In this document: positions 43,453-50,823 of the stretch, one piece after another | Layout of the letters: the number at the start of each line of letters is the position of its first letter | How positions within the stretch are numbered: position 1 is the stretch's first letter | Assembly (NCBI RefSeq): GCF_001570985.1 | Contig: NZ_BCSS01000008.1 | Span: 1 to 64,000 of the forward strand | Direction of reading: 5' to 3' | Source: Janibacter limosus NBRC 16128 | GTDB lineage: Bacteria > Actinomycetota > Actinomycetes > Actinomycetales > Dermatophilaceae | DNA length: 64,000 bases | Notes under the pieces: model-generated | What the model was told of the DNA's origin: nothing | Databases searched by the model: none | What the model saw: the letters and a program-made list of their open reading frames with translations, nothing else | Translations under genes and position numbers: made by a program

Positions 43453-45129
43453 ATGGACTACACGCAGCACCTGCAGGACCTCCGGGAGCGGCAGGAGCGG
43501 GTCCGGCCCGCCGGCACGCCCCGTGACGTCGTCCACCCCCTGGGTGACCTCACCGTCCCCGAGTACGTCGACGCCTGGGCGCAGCGGCAGCCCGACCGGC
43601 CGGCCGTGGTCCACGACGACATCGTCACCGACTACCGGGAGCTGGCCGACCGCCACGCCCGGTGGGCCGGGTGGCTCCGCGCGAAGGGGGTGGCCCCCGG
43701 CGAGTGCGTCGGCGTCCACCTGGGCAATGTCCCCGAGTTCGTCATCGCCTTCCTCGGCACCCTGCGGGCCGGGTGCGTGCACGTCCCGGTCAACCCGATG
43801 TTCCAGCACGCCGAGCTGGTCCACGAGCTGGGTGACTCCGGCGCGAGCATCGTCGTCACGAGCGCGGCTCTGGCGCAACGCCTCTGCGAGGCCGCTGTCG
43901 AGACCGGGGTGCGTACCGTCGTCGTCCTCGCAGGTGAGGGTGACCCCCTTCCCTCAGTGGCCGGCATCGACATCGTGCGCTGGTCCGACACGGAGGGCGC
44001 GCCACCGCTGCTCGAGGCCGCCGCCGACCTCGATGCGCTTGCGGCGCTGAACTACACCGGCGGCACGACGGGCCTGCCCAAGGGCTGCGAGCACACCCAG
44101 CGGCACATGGTCTACACGGCGGTGAGTGCGGCCGGGGCCAACGGCTTCGACGGGACGCGGATCGTCTCGCTGTGCTTCATCCCGGTGTTCTGGATCGCGG
44201 GGGAGGACCTGGGCATCCTCATCCCGCTCGTGATGGGCGGGACCACGGTGCTGCTCGAGCGGTGGGATGCGGCCACCGTCGTCGACCTCGTCGAGCGTCA
44301 TCGCGTGACGACGACCGCGGCCACGGTGGAGAGCTATCTCGACATCCTGCAGGTGCCGGGCGTGGCCGATCGCGACCTCTCCTGCTTCACCGCGCCCATG
44401 ACGATGTCCTTCATCCGCAAGCTCACGCCGCAGGTGCGCCGGCAGTGGTCGGACACGGTCGGGGCGGGCTCCGTCCTGCGTGAGGGCTCCTACGGCATGA
44501 CCGAGAGTCATACGGTCGACGTCGTCCCGTACGGCTTCCACGAGGGAGACCATGACCTGCTGACCGAGCCGGTCTTCTGCGGGCTGCCCGTCCCCGGCAC
44601 GGACGTGATCGTCGTCGACCCCGTCACCGCGGAGCCGATGGCCCTGGGCGACGCGGGGGAGATCCTCCTGCGCAGCCCGTCGATCATGACCGGCTACTGG
44701 GGCAACCCGCAGGCGTCGGCACAGCAGCTGCGTGACGGGTGGTTGCACACCGGCGACACCGGCTACCTCGACGAGGACGGGTGCCTGCACTACCTGGCCC
44801 GCAGCAAGGACATGATCAAGGTCAAGGGCATGAGCGTCTTCCCCGCAGAGGTGGAGATGATGCTCGCCGCGCACCCCGAGGTCGAGTCGGTCGCCGTGGT
44901 GCCCGCCGACGACGAGGCCGCGGGCCAGCGGCCGGTCGCCTTCGTCAGCCTGGTGGCGCACGCCACCCCCACCGCGGGAGAGCTCGAGGAGTGGGCACGC
45001 GGTCAGATGGCCGGCTACAAGGTCCCGCTCGTCGAGGTGGTCGCGGCCTTCCCGCTCACCGACACGGGCAAGATCCGCAAGCCGGAGCTGCTCGAGCGCG
45101 CACAGCAGGTCGTCGTCTCCCGCGAGTGA
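43453..45129 (+). CDS. Acyl-CoA ligase (AMP-forming), CaiC-like
   Basis: A second adenylate-forming ligase of 558 residues. The phosphate loop is a variant, LNYTGGTTGLPKGCEHTQ, with YTGG instead of TSGT. Other motifs are EGSYGMTESH, TGDTGYLDEDGCLHYLARSKDMIKVKGMSVFPAEVE and the end motif TDTGKIRKPEL. The sequence is reminiscent of crotonobetaine/carnitine-type and other fatty-acid ligases. AAAGGAG precedes ATG 43453. It is the last gene of the long operon; an MFS gene with its own operator follows after 90 nt. Having two ligases suggests two acids or two steps. Confidence 0.88.
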   Translation: MDYTQHLQDLRERQERVRPAGTPRDVVHPLGDLTVPEYVDAWAQRQPDRPAVVHDDIVTDYRELADRHARWAGWLRAKGVAPGECVGVHLGNVPEFVIAFLGTLRAGCVHVPVNPMFQHAELVHELGDSGASIVVTSAALAQRLCEAAVETGVRTVVVLAGEGDPLPSVAGIDIVRWSDTEGAPPLLEAAADLDALAALNYTGGTTGLPKGCEHTQRHMVYTAVSAAGANGFDGTRIVSLCFIPVFWIAGEDLGILIPLVMGGTTVLLERWDAATVVDLVERHRVTTTAATVESYLDILQVPGVADRDLSCFTAPMTMSFIRKLTPQVRRQWSDTVGAGSVLREGSYGMTESHTVDVVPYGFHEGDHDLLTEPVFCGLPVPGTDVIVVDPVTAEPMALGDAGEILLRSPSIMTGYWGNPQASAQQLRDGWLHTGDTGYLDEDGCLHYLARSKDMIKVKGMSVFPAEVEMMLAAHPEVESVAVVPADDEAAGQRPVAFVSLVAHATPTAGELEEWARGQMAGYKVPLVEVVAAFPLTDTGKIRKPELLERAQQVVVSRE

Positions 45130-45187
45130 CCGTCCAGTAGCACCGGGTGGTCCTTGACAGGGGAAACCACACCCCCACAACATGAAC

Positions 45188-45210
45188 CCGAATTAGCCTT
45201 CAAGTACAGG
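45188..45210 (+). promoter_or_regulatory. TTGAA-N6-TTCAA-like operator before the second MFS gene
   Basis: The element CCGAA-TTAGCC-TTCAA (45188-45203) matches the island consensus with two changes in its left arm. It stands between a candidate promoter (TTGACA 45154-45159, CAACAT 45178-45183, spacer 18) and the ribosome-binding site AGGAG of the MFS gene. A second reading has ATGAAC (45182-45187) and TACAGG (45205-45210) with 17 nt between, the layout of the other sites, but this would leave almost no leader. It is the weakest site of the set. Confidence 0.5.
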
Positions 45211-45219
45211 AGATCACAG

Positions 45220-46566
45220 ATGACTTCACCGACAACGACGTCGGACCAGGTGCATGCGAGGGCCACCAAAAAGGCCTTCCTGCGCCTGATGCCCATCCTC
45301 ATGGCGGCCTACTTCATGGCCTTCGTCGACCGGACCAATGTCGGGCTGGCCAAGAACTCCCTCGAGGTGGACGCGGGCATCGACGCCGCGGCCTACGGGC
45401 TGGGGGCGGGGCTGTTCTTCATCACCTACGCCGTCCTCGAGGTGCCGAGCAACCTGCTGCTCCACCGGATCGGGGCCAAGGTGTGGATCAGCCGCATCGC
45501 GGTCACCTGGGGCCTGATCACCATGGCGATGATGTTCATCTCCAGCCCTGCGATCTTCTACGTCCTGCGCCTCCTGCTCGGTGCTGCCGAGGCGGGCCTG
45601 TACCCGGGGATCATGTACCTCATCACCACCTGGTTCGCGCAGAAGGACCGGGCCACCGCCGTGGGCCTCATCCTCACCGCGTCCTCGGTCGCCTTCATCG
45701 TCGCCAACCCCATCGGTGGCGCCCTGATGAAGATGGACGGGATCGGCGGACTCCACGGCTGGCAGTGGCTCTTCGTCATCGAGGGCATCCCCACGGTCCT
45801 GCTCGGCATCTTCATCTTCTTCGCGCTGCCCAACTCGCCGGCCAAGGCGTCGTGGCTCGAGCCGGAGGAAGCACGAGAGCTGATGCTGCGCGCCGTGGGT
45901 GAGGAGCCCGAGGAGGCGCGGCCCGGCGCGATCATCCGCAACGCGATGTCCAAGCCCTTCCTGCTGACCATCGCCGCGATCTACTTCATGAACCAGATCG
46001 CGACCTACGGCGTCATCTTCTTCGTCCCGTCGATCGTCGAGGCGATGGACGTGACGGACAGCTTCATGATCGGACTGATCTCCGGTGTCGTCGGCATCGG
46101 TGCCGTCATCGGTGTGCTGCTCTTCCCGCGCCTGCTCAAGCGCAGCCCCGGCTCCGAGGTCCGCCTCATCGGCATCACGACCGCTGCGGCGATCGTCTTC
46201 GCCCTGGCCTTCATCTCCGTCGGCAACCCGGTGGCCAAGATGATCATCCTCAGCGCCACGATGCTCTTCGTCGTCGGGGTGCAGCCGCTCTACTGGTCGG
46301 TCCTCATGGCCCGGCTCGGTGGGGTCGCGGCCGCCGCCGGCCTCGCCTTCGTCAACACGATCGGCCTCACGGGCGCTTTTGTCGGGCCCTACGCCTTCGG
46401 CCTCACGGAGAAGGCCACCGGCTCGCCCTCGTCCGGCCTGTGGGTCCTCGTGGCCGCCACAGCGCTCGGTCTGGTCCTCGTCCCGCTGCTGGGACGCCTG
46501 CTGGCGCGTCACGACAGTGAGCTGCCGGCCGAGGAGCCCGAGGCCGCATCCGTCGGCGCCCGCTGA
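45220..46566 (+). CDS. MFS transporter, anion:cation symporter family
   Basis: A 12-helix permease of 448 residues. The first helix region LPILMAAYFMAFVDRTNVGLAKNSL, then TYAVLEVPSNLLLHRIGAKVWISRI, and LLGAAEAGLYPGIMYLITTWF are typical of the ACS family (tartrate, phthalate, glucarate and 4-hydroxyphenylacetate carriers). It probably imports the organic acid degraded by the island. ATG 45220 has CAGGAG 7 nt before it. An earlier in-frame TTG at 45154 is rejected since it lies in the promoter. It ends 15 nt before a 19-bp hairpin. Confidence 0.9.
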   Translation: MTSPTTTSDQVHARATKKAFLRLMPILMAAYFMAFVDRTNVGLAKNSLEVDAGIDAAAYGLGAGLFFITYAVLEVPSNLLLHRIGAKVWISRIAVTWGLITMAMMFISSPAIFYVLRLLLGAAEAGLYPGIMYLITTWFAQKDRATAVGLILTASSVAFIVANPIGGALMKMDGIGGLHGWQWLFVIEGIPTVLLGIFIFFALPNSPAKASWLEPEEARELMLRAVGEEPEEARPGAIIRNAMSKPFLLTIAAIYFMNQIATYGVIFFVPSIVEAMDVTDSFMIGLISGVVGIGAVIGVLLFPRLLKRSPGSEVRLIGITTAAAIVFALAFISVGNPVAKMIILSATMLFVVGVQPLYWSVLMARLGGVAAAAGLAFVNTIGLTGAFVGPYAFGLTEKATGSPSSGLWVLVAATALGLVLVPLLGRLLARHDSELPAEEPEAASVGAR

Positions 46567-46581
46567 GGCAGGACCGACGAA

Positions 46582-46623
46582 GAAGCCGGCCGTGACGACC
46601 ACAGGGTCGTCACGGCCGGCTTC
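46582..46623. terminator. Bidirectional hairpin terminator
   Basis: A perfect 19-bp inverted repeat (46582-46600 with 46605-46623) and a 4-nt loop separate the convergent MFS and YajQ genes. It closes the catabolic island. There is no T tract. Confidence 0.87.
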
Positions 46624-46631
46624 GGGGTGCC

Positions 46632-47126
46632 TCAGCGATAGTTGGTGAACTGCAGCGCCACGTCCAGATCCTTGCCCTTGAGCAGCGCGATGATCTCCTG
46701 GAGCTCGTCGCGCGACTTGCCGGTGACGCGCAGCTCGTCGCCCTGGATCTGCGGCTTGATCCCCTTGGGGCCCTCGTCGCGGATGATCTTGGAGATCTTC
46801 TTCGCGTTGTCCTGGTCGATGCCCTCCTTGGTGGGGCCGGAGAGGACGTACTCCTTGCCGGAGGCCTGCGGCTCCTTGTCGCCGAAGTCGATGCTCTTCA
46901 GCGACACGCCACGACGGATCAGCTTGGACTCGAAGACGTCGACGACCGCCAGGACGCGGTCGGCGCTGTTGGCCTTGATGACGACGTTGTCGCCGCTCCA
47001 CTCGATGGAGGCGCCCACGCCCTTGAAGTCGTAGCGCTGGGAGACCTCCTTGGAGGTCTGGTTGAGCGCGTTGTCGACCTCCTGACGGTCGACCTTGCTG
47101 ACGATGTCGAAGCTGCTGTTGGCCAT
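46632..47126 (-). CDS. yajQ: YajQ-family nucleotide-binding protein
   Basis: A 164-residue protein of the YajQ (UPF0234) family. It opens with [20 protein letters not shown], has RYDFKG and the C-terminal [31 protein letters not shown]. Members bind nucleotides; in some bacteria they are cyclic-di-GMP effectors, in others their role is not known. It is a conserved single gene. ATG 47126 has AAGGAG upstream. It is divergent from the tRNA-Tyr gene. Confidence 0.93.
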   Translation of the reverse strand: MANSSFDIVSKVDRQEVDNALNQTSKEVSQRYDFKGVGASIEWSGDNVVIKANSADRVLAVVDVFESKLIRRGVSLKSIDFGDKEPQASGKEYVLSGPTKEGIDQDNAKKISKIIRDEGPKGIKPQIQGDELRVTGKSRDELQEIIALLKGKDLDVALQFTNYR

Positions 47127-47206
47127 GTCCTGCGGGCTCCTTCGTGGAAGTTGGTGCCGGAATTGCGTTGGAGGGGGATCAACTTGCTATCCTTCCAGAC
47201 GCACAC

Positions 47207-47292
47207 GGCAGGTTGTCCGAGCGGCCAATGGAAACGGACTGTAAATCCGTCGGGTTATCCCTACGAAGGTTCGAATCCTTCACCTGCCACCA
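47207..47292 (+). tRNA. tRNA-Tyr (GTA)
   Basis: The acceptor arms GGCAGGT and ACCTGCC pair perfectly, and CCA is encoded. The anticodon loop is CTGTAAA with anticodon GTA. The long variable arm (class II) is as expected for bacterial tRNA-Tyr. The T arm has GGTTCGAATCC. A hairpin follows 9 nt downstream. A weak promoter candidate (TTGCGT 47163-47168, TATCCT 47188-47193) is upstream. Confidence 0.97.
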
Positions 47293-47300
47293 CAGTGCAC

Positions 47301-47338
47301 AGCGAGCCCCGAGCCGGGAACCCGGCCCGGGGCTCGCT
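47301..47338 (+). terminator. Hairpin terminator after tRNA-Tyr
   Basis: Two 18-nt arms (47301-47318 with 47321-47338) pair except for one A-C mismatch and leave a 2-nt turn. It lies just behind the tRNA and 41 nt before the next gene. Confidence 0.75.
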
Positions 47339-47378
47339 GCGTTGTCCACCCTGACAGGACCACGACGAAGGGGAAGTC

Positions 47379-47849
47379 ATGAGTGACCAGGGCACCTCAC
47401 CCGTCCACATCGCCGGGGTCCTCGCCCGTGCGACGGCAACGGGTCTCATCGGGGCGGCGATGAGCGCCGAGCGTCACCCGGTGGCCATGCGCCGGATGGG
47501 ACTGGTCGTGGCTGCCGGCCTCGGGGCTGTTGCCGGCCTGGCCGCCGCGGGCATCGTGCCCCTGACGGATCGGGAGGACGGGCAGCGCCTGGACCAGGCC
47601 GAGGGCGAGCGATCCCCGATCGCTGCCGCTGCGCTCGGCGTGGCGACCTTCGCGCTCACCGCTGGGGTGAGCGAGGTCGGGCTGCGCACCCAACGACGGT
47701 TCGAGAGGTGGGCGGATGCGGCCTTCGGCCGTCCGCGGCTCGCGGTGGGGTTGGCCAACGGGGCGATCTCGATCGTGCTCGACCTGGCCGATGACCGGAT
47801 TGGTCCCGACGAGGCGATCCGCAGTGCTCCCCGAGCCCACGGGCTGTGA
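47379..47849 (+). CDS. Hypothetical membrane protein
   Basis: I do not recognise this 156-residue protein. It has two clear hydrophobic segments, RRMGLVVAAGLGAVAGLAAAG (about 38-58) and IAAAALGVATFALTAGVSE (about 73-91), joined by an acidic loop. A more polar C-terminal part (RTQRRFERWADAAFGRPRLAVGLANGAISIVLDLADDR) follows with a third weak hydrophobic stretch. ATG 47379 follows GAAGGGGAAG, a good ribosome-binding site. Codon use looks like that of its neighbours, so it is probably a real gene. It converges with the ParA gene with no gap between the stops. Confidence 0.7.
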   Translation: MSDQGTSPVHIAGVLARATATGLIGAAMSAERHPVAMRRMGLVVAAGLGAVAGLAAAGIVPLTDREDGQRLDQAEGERSPIAAAALGVATFALTAGVSEVGLRTQRRFERWADAAFGRPRLAVGLANGAISIVLDLADDRIGPDEAIRSAPRAHGL

Positions 47850-48602
47850 TCACTTCAGCCGCTTGAGCGCCTCTCGCCACAGCTCCTCGTAGGCCTGGGC
47901 AGCCGCACTGCGCGGTTGCCACTGGACGATCGGGGCGCGGTGCACGCCCATCTGCTCGACCGCGCTCGCCGCCGGGATGGCCGTCGTGGCGACATCGGCC
48001 CGCGAGCCCGGAAGTTCCTCGAGGAGCTCCTTGTGGAGGCGCCGCCGGCGGTCGACCATCGACAGGAAGGCGAGCAGCTTCGGCGACTTGCCCTTGGTGT
48101 CCTTGATGAACTCGCGCAGCTGGTCAAGGGTGCGGATCGACAGGGGAGAGGGCATGACCGGGGCGAGCACGAGGTCGGCCGCGCGGACGATGCTCTCGGA
48201 CACGAGGGACACGCTCGGGGCGCAGTCGAGGATCACGAGGTCGTACTTCTTGGACAGTCCGTCGAGCAGCTGGCTGAGCGTGCGGGTGGGCTTCTTCTCC
48301 GCGTCGAGCAGCAGGTCGAGGTTGCGGTAGGAGAAGTCGGAGGGCAGCACGTCGAGGTTGTCGAAGTCGCTCGACCGGATCGCATCAGCCATGTCGAGCT
48401 TGCCGGCCACCAGCGCCTCGCCGCCCCCCTTCACCTTGGGCTTGACCTTGAAGAGCCACGTGGCGCCGCCCTGCGGATCGAGATCCCACAGCAGGACGCG
48501 TCGTCCCTCGTTCGCGGCGAGCCAGGCGAGGTTGGCTGCGGCGGTGGTCTTGCCGACGCCACCCTTGATGCTGTACGAGGCGATGATCTTCATGACCGCC
48601 AT
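47850..48602 (-). CDS. ParA-family ATPase (orphan)
   Basis: A Walker-type ATPase of 250 residues. The deviant Walker A motif KGGVGKTT starts at Lys13 and the second Lys is 18; Walker B is LVILDCAPSVSL; LLWDLDPQGGAT is the family A-prime motif. ParA proteins position DNA or protein cargo by ATP-dependent binding to the nucleoid. No ParB gene or parS-like site lies next to it, so the cargo is unknown. ATG 48602 has AGGTGAA at good spacing. The protein lacks an N-terminal DNA-binding domain. Confidence 0.88.
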   Translation of the reverse strand: MAVMKIIASYSIKGGVGKTTAAANLAWLAANEGRRVLLWDLDPQGGATWLFKVKPKVKGGGEALVAGKLDMADAIRSSDFDNLDVLPSDFSYRNLDLLLDAEKKPTRTLSQLLDGLSKKYDLVILDCAPSVSLVSESIVRAADLVLAPVMPSPLSIRTLDQLREFIKDTKGKSPKLLAFLSMVDRRRRLHKELLEELPGSRADVATTAIPAASAVEQMGVHRAPIVQWQPRSAAAQAYEELWREALKRLK

Positions 48603-48641
48603 GCTTTCACCTGTCCCGTCGCAGTGGGGCACGATGCGGGC

Positions 48642-49256
48642 ATGGACGTCATCGTGGGAGACGACGGGTTGGCCCGGCCGCAGTGGGCCGCCAGCGACCC
48701 GTTGATGCAGGAGTACTACGACACCGAGTGGGGCCTGCCCGTACGCGACGAGCGTGGGCTCTTCGAGCGGCTCAGCCTCGAGGCCTTCCAGTCGGGGCTC
48801 TCGTGGGCGACCATCTTGCGCAAGCGGGAGAACTTCCGGGCGGCCTTCGACGGATTCGACCCCGACCGGGTCGCGGCCTACGGGGAGCAGGACGTGGCCC
48901 GCCTCATGGACGACGTCGGGATCGTGCGCAACCGGGCCAAGGTCGAGGCGACGATCCGCAACGCCGGCGCCACGATCTCCCTTCGCGCCGAAGGGGGCCT
49001 ACCGGACCTCATCTGGTCCTTCCGTCCGGCGCGCACGCCGATGCCGCGGACCTTCGCCGAGGTGCCCACGACCTCCGACGAGTCCAGGGCGCTGGCCAAG
49101 GAGCTCAAGCGGCGCGGCTTCGCCTTCGTCGGTCCCACCACGGCCTTCGCGCTCATGGAGGCGGTGGGCATCGTCGACACCCATCTGCTCGACAGCCACC
49201 GCCGCGGCTCATCGGGCGTGTGGCGCGGCGACGGTCTGCCGGTGGAGGATGTCTGA
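48642..49256 (+). CDS. tag: DNA-3-methyladenine glycosylase I
   Basis: A base-excision repair glycosylase of 204 residues that removes 3-methyladenine. Tag signatures are YYDTEWGLPVRDERGLFERLSLEAFQSGLSW, ILRKRENFRAAFDGFD, and the C-terminal FVGPTTAFALMEAVGIVDTHLLDSH with conserved Glu and His. It is divergent from the ParA gene with a 39-nt gap. It is the third alkylation-repair gene of the window, but it lies far from the MGMT cassette and shows no common control. ATG 48642 is used. Confidence 0.93.
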   Translation: MDVIVGDDGLARPQWAASDPLMQEYYDTEWGLPVRDERGLFERLSLEAFQSGLSWATILRKRENFRAAFDGFDPDRVAAYGEQDVARLMDDVGIVRNRAKVEATIRNAGATISLRAEGGLPDLIWSFRPARTPMPRTFAEVPTTSDESRALAKELKRRGFAFVGPTTAFALMEAVGIVDTHLLDSHRRGSSGVWRGDGLPVEDV

Positions 49257-49257
49257 C

Positions 49258-49695
49258 ATGAGCACCCTCGACCGCGACCTGTACCCGCACTGGGTCACCG
49301 TCCCCACCCGATGGAGCGACAACGACCAGTTCGGTCACGTCAACAACGCCGTGCACTACTCGGTGATGGACACGACGATCAACAACTGGTTCAAGGTGCA
49401 CGGCTTCGACGTCGCCCAGGGCGGCGACACGATCAACCTCATCCCCGAGACCGGGTGCCGCTACCTGGCCGAGATGTCCTACCCGGACACCTTCGAGGTC
49501 GGACTGCGCGCCCTGTCCGTCGGCCGGTCGAGCGTGCGCTGGGAGTGCGCCCTCGTGCGCGCCAGCGACGGTGCGCTGGTGGCGCTCGCGACCTCGGCGC
49601 ATGTCTTCGTCGACGCCGTGACGCGGCGACCGTCGGCGGTCCCGGAGAGCCTCCGGGGCAGTCTCGAAGCGCTCGTCACCACCCCGATTTCATGA
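49258..49695 (+). CDS. Hotdog-fold thioesterase (4HBT type)
   Basis: An acyl-CoA thioesterase-like protein of 145 residues. The catalytic motif is TRWSDNDQFGHVNNAVHYSVMDTTINNW, a standard D-x-x-G-H-V-N-N arrangement. ATG 49258 is preferred because GGAGG lies 9 nt before it; ATG 49249 would be too close to that site. It starts 1 nt after the stop of the glycosylase gene and is surely cotranscribed, though a functional link is not obvious. Confidence 0.87.
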   Translation: MSTLDRDLYPHWVTVPTRWSDNDQFGHVNNAVHYSVMDTTINNWFKVHGFDVAQGGDTINLIPETGCRYLAEMSYPDTFEVGLRALSVGRSSVRWECALVRASDGALVALATSAHVFVDAVTRRPSAVPESLRGSLEALVTTPIS

Positions 49696-49763
49696 CCGGG
49701 CCATCTGCCGTGTAATCTCTCCCGAGGTGTTCACCGGACCGCCGCAAGGCGCCCGGCAGACCC

Positions 49764-49836
49764 GCCCCCTTAGCTCAGTCGGCAGAGCGTTTCCATGGTA
49801 AGGAAAAGGTCGTCGGTTCGATTCCGACAGGGGGCT
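49764..49836 (+). tRNA. tRNA-Thr (GGT)
   Basis: Acceptor arms GCCCCCT and AGGGGGC pair. The anticodon stem TTTCC/GGAAA holds the loop ATGGTAA with anticodon GGT. The T arm has GGTTCGATTCC. CCA is not encoded. A possible promoter upstream is TTCATG (49689-49694) with TAATCT (49713-49718). Confidence 0.96.
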
Positions 49837-49873
49837 CTCGTTCGACCGGCGCCTGGCGTGGGTCGTCCGTCAT

Positions 49874-49947
49874 GGCGGGGTAGCTCAGCTGGTTAGAGCG
49901 CACGACTCATAATCGTGAGGTCGCGGGATCGAGTCCCGCTCCCGCTA
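49874..49947 (+). tRNA. tRNA-Met (CAT), elongator type
   Basis: A complete cloverleaf of 74 nt. The acceptor stem GGCGGGG/TCCCGCT closes with two G-U pairs. The anticodon stem CACGA/TCGTG holds the loop CTCATAA, anticodon CAT. The stem lacks the three G-C pairs of initiator tRNA, so it is elongator Met. Its place before rpmG, as in mycobacteria, favours Met over the lysidine-type tRNA-Ile2. Confidence 0.93.
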
Positions 49948-50118
49948 CGCAGTGCCTCGGAGTGTCGAGCCGCCGATTTCCGGTGGAGGCGCCCCGTGGA
50001 CTATTCTTGTGCGTCGCCGTGTTGTGCCCACAGGGCTGCAGCACCACACGCACCTCCCGCCCAGCGCAGACCGGCGCAGGCGAGTACCACCCGAAGTGTC
50101 TGAGAGCAGGTTCTTACC

Positions 50119-50289
50119 GTGGCATCCAAGAGCGCCGACGTCCGCCCCAAGATCACCCTGGCGTGCACGGAGTGCAAGGAGCGGAACTACATCACCAAGA
50201 AGAACCGCCGCAACACCCCGGACCGCATCGAGCTCGCGAAGTTCTGCAACCGGTGCCGCGCGCACACCCCGCACCGCGAGACCCGCTGA
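50119..50289 (+). CDS. rpmG: 50S ribosomal protein L33
   Basis: A 56-residue ribosomal protein starting with GTG ([19 protein letters not shown]). It keeps both zinc-ribbon Cys pairs, CTEC and CNRC, so it is the zinc-containing form. The basic [17 protein letters not shown] stretch is typical. It stands after tRNA-Thr and tRNA-Met, as in other actinobacteria. A strong 18-bp hairpin lies between it and hadA, so most transcripts probably end here. Confidence 0.95.
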   Translation: MASKSADVRPKITLACTECKERNYITKKNRRNTPDRIELAKFCNRCRAHTPHRETR

Positions 50290-50310
50290 GTCCAGCACCC
50301 CGTACCACCC

Positions 50311-50348
50311 CGACGCGGCCGCCGAGCACCTGCTCGGCGGCCGCGTCG
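50311..50348 (+). terminator. Hairpin terminator after rpmG
   Basis: A perfect 18-bp inverted repeat (50311-50328 with 50331-50348) leaves a 2-nt turn. It begins 21 nt after the rpmG stop and ends just before the -10 region of hadA, so it likely insulates the two units. Confidence 0.8.
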
Positions 50349-50374
50349 TCGTCGCGCCTGCCTACACTGGCCCC

Positions 50375-50821
50375 ATGGCCGTGAACGAGGACTTCCAGGG
50401 GCGCAGCTATGACCCGACCCCTCCCTTCGATGTCGGGCGTGAGCACATCCGCGACTTCGCCGCCGCGGTGGGCGCCACCGACCCGATCCACCACGACGTC
50501 GAGGCAGCCCGCACCGCTGGATACGCCGACCTGGTCGCACCGCCGACCTTTGCGGTGATCCCGGGCCAGCGCACCGACGCACAGTTCGTCGCTGACCCCG
50601 ATGCCGGCGTCGACTACACCCGTGTGGTCCATGGGGAGCAGCGCTTCGCCCACCACCGGCCGATCGTGGCCGGGGACGAGCTGCGGGGTGTCCTGCACAT
50701 CGACACGATCCGCGCGGCCGGCGGCCACCAGATGGTGACCATGCGCAGCGAGATCATCGACGCCCAGGACCAGCCGGTGGCGACGAGCCTGTCGACGATC
50801 GTCGTCCGAGGAGGGGAGTGA
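50375..50821 (+). CDS. hadA: FAS1-like/MaoC N-terminal dehydratase subunit (HadA-like)
   Basis: A hotdog protein of 148 residues like the HadA subunit of (3R)-hydroxyacyl-ACP dehydratase. Visible are FDVGREHIRDFAAAVGATDPIHHD, GYADLVAPPTFAVI and HGEQRFAHHRPIVAGDEL. In the mycobacterial enzyme HadA binds the acyl chain and HadB supplies catalysis. The -10-like TACACT (50363-50368) lies 6 nt before ATG 50375, so the message may be leaderless. It is followed by hadB 2 nt later. In an organism without mycolates the pair could serve ordinary fatty-acid synthesis. Confidence 0.88.
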   Translation: MAVNEDFQGRSYDPTPPFDVGREHIRDFAAAVGATDPIHHDVEAARTAGYADLVAPPTFAVIPGQRTDAQFVADPDAGVDYTRVVHGEQRFAHHRPIVAGDELRGVLHIDTIRAAGGHQMVTMRSEIIDAQDQPVATSLSTIVVRGGE

Positions 50822-50823
50822 GC

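Noticed and set aside
20722-45210. KstR or KstR2 operators of cholesterol catabolism
   Set aside because: The repeated motif TTGAA-N6-TTCAA does not match the KstR or KstR2 consensus as I know them, and no steroid ring-cleavage gene is present.
45154-45219. Upstream TTG start (22 extra residues) for the second MFS protein
   Set aside because: That segment contains the promoter and operator and lacks a ribosome-binding site; ATG 45220 has AGGAG at 7 nt.
47850-48602. Chromosome partitioning operon parAB
   Set aside because: No parB and no parS-like sequence was found next to the ParA gene; the neighbours are a small membrane protein and a DNA glycosylase.
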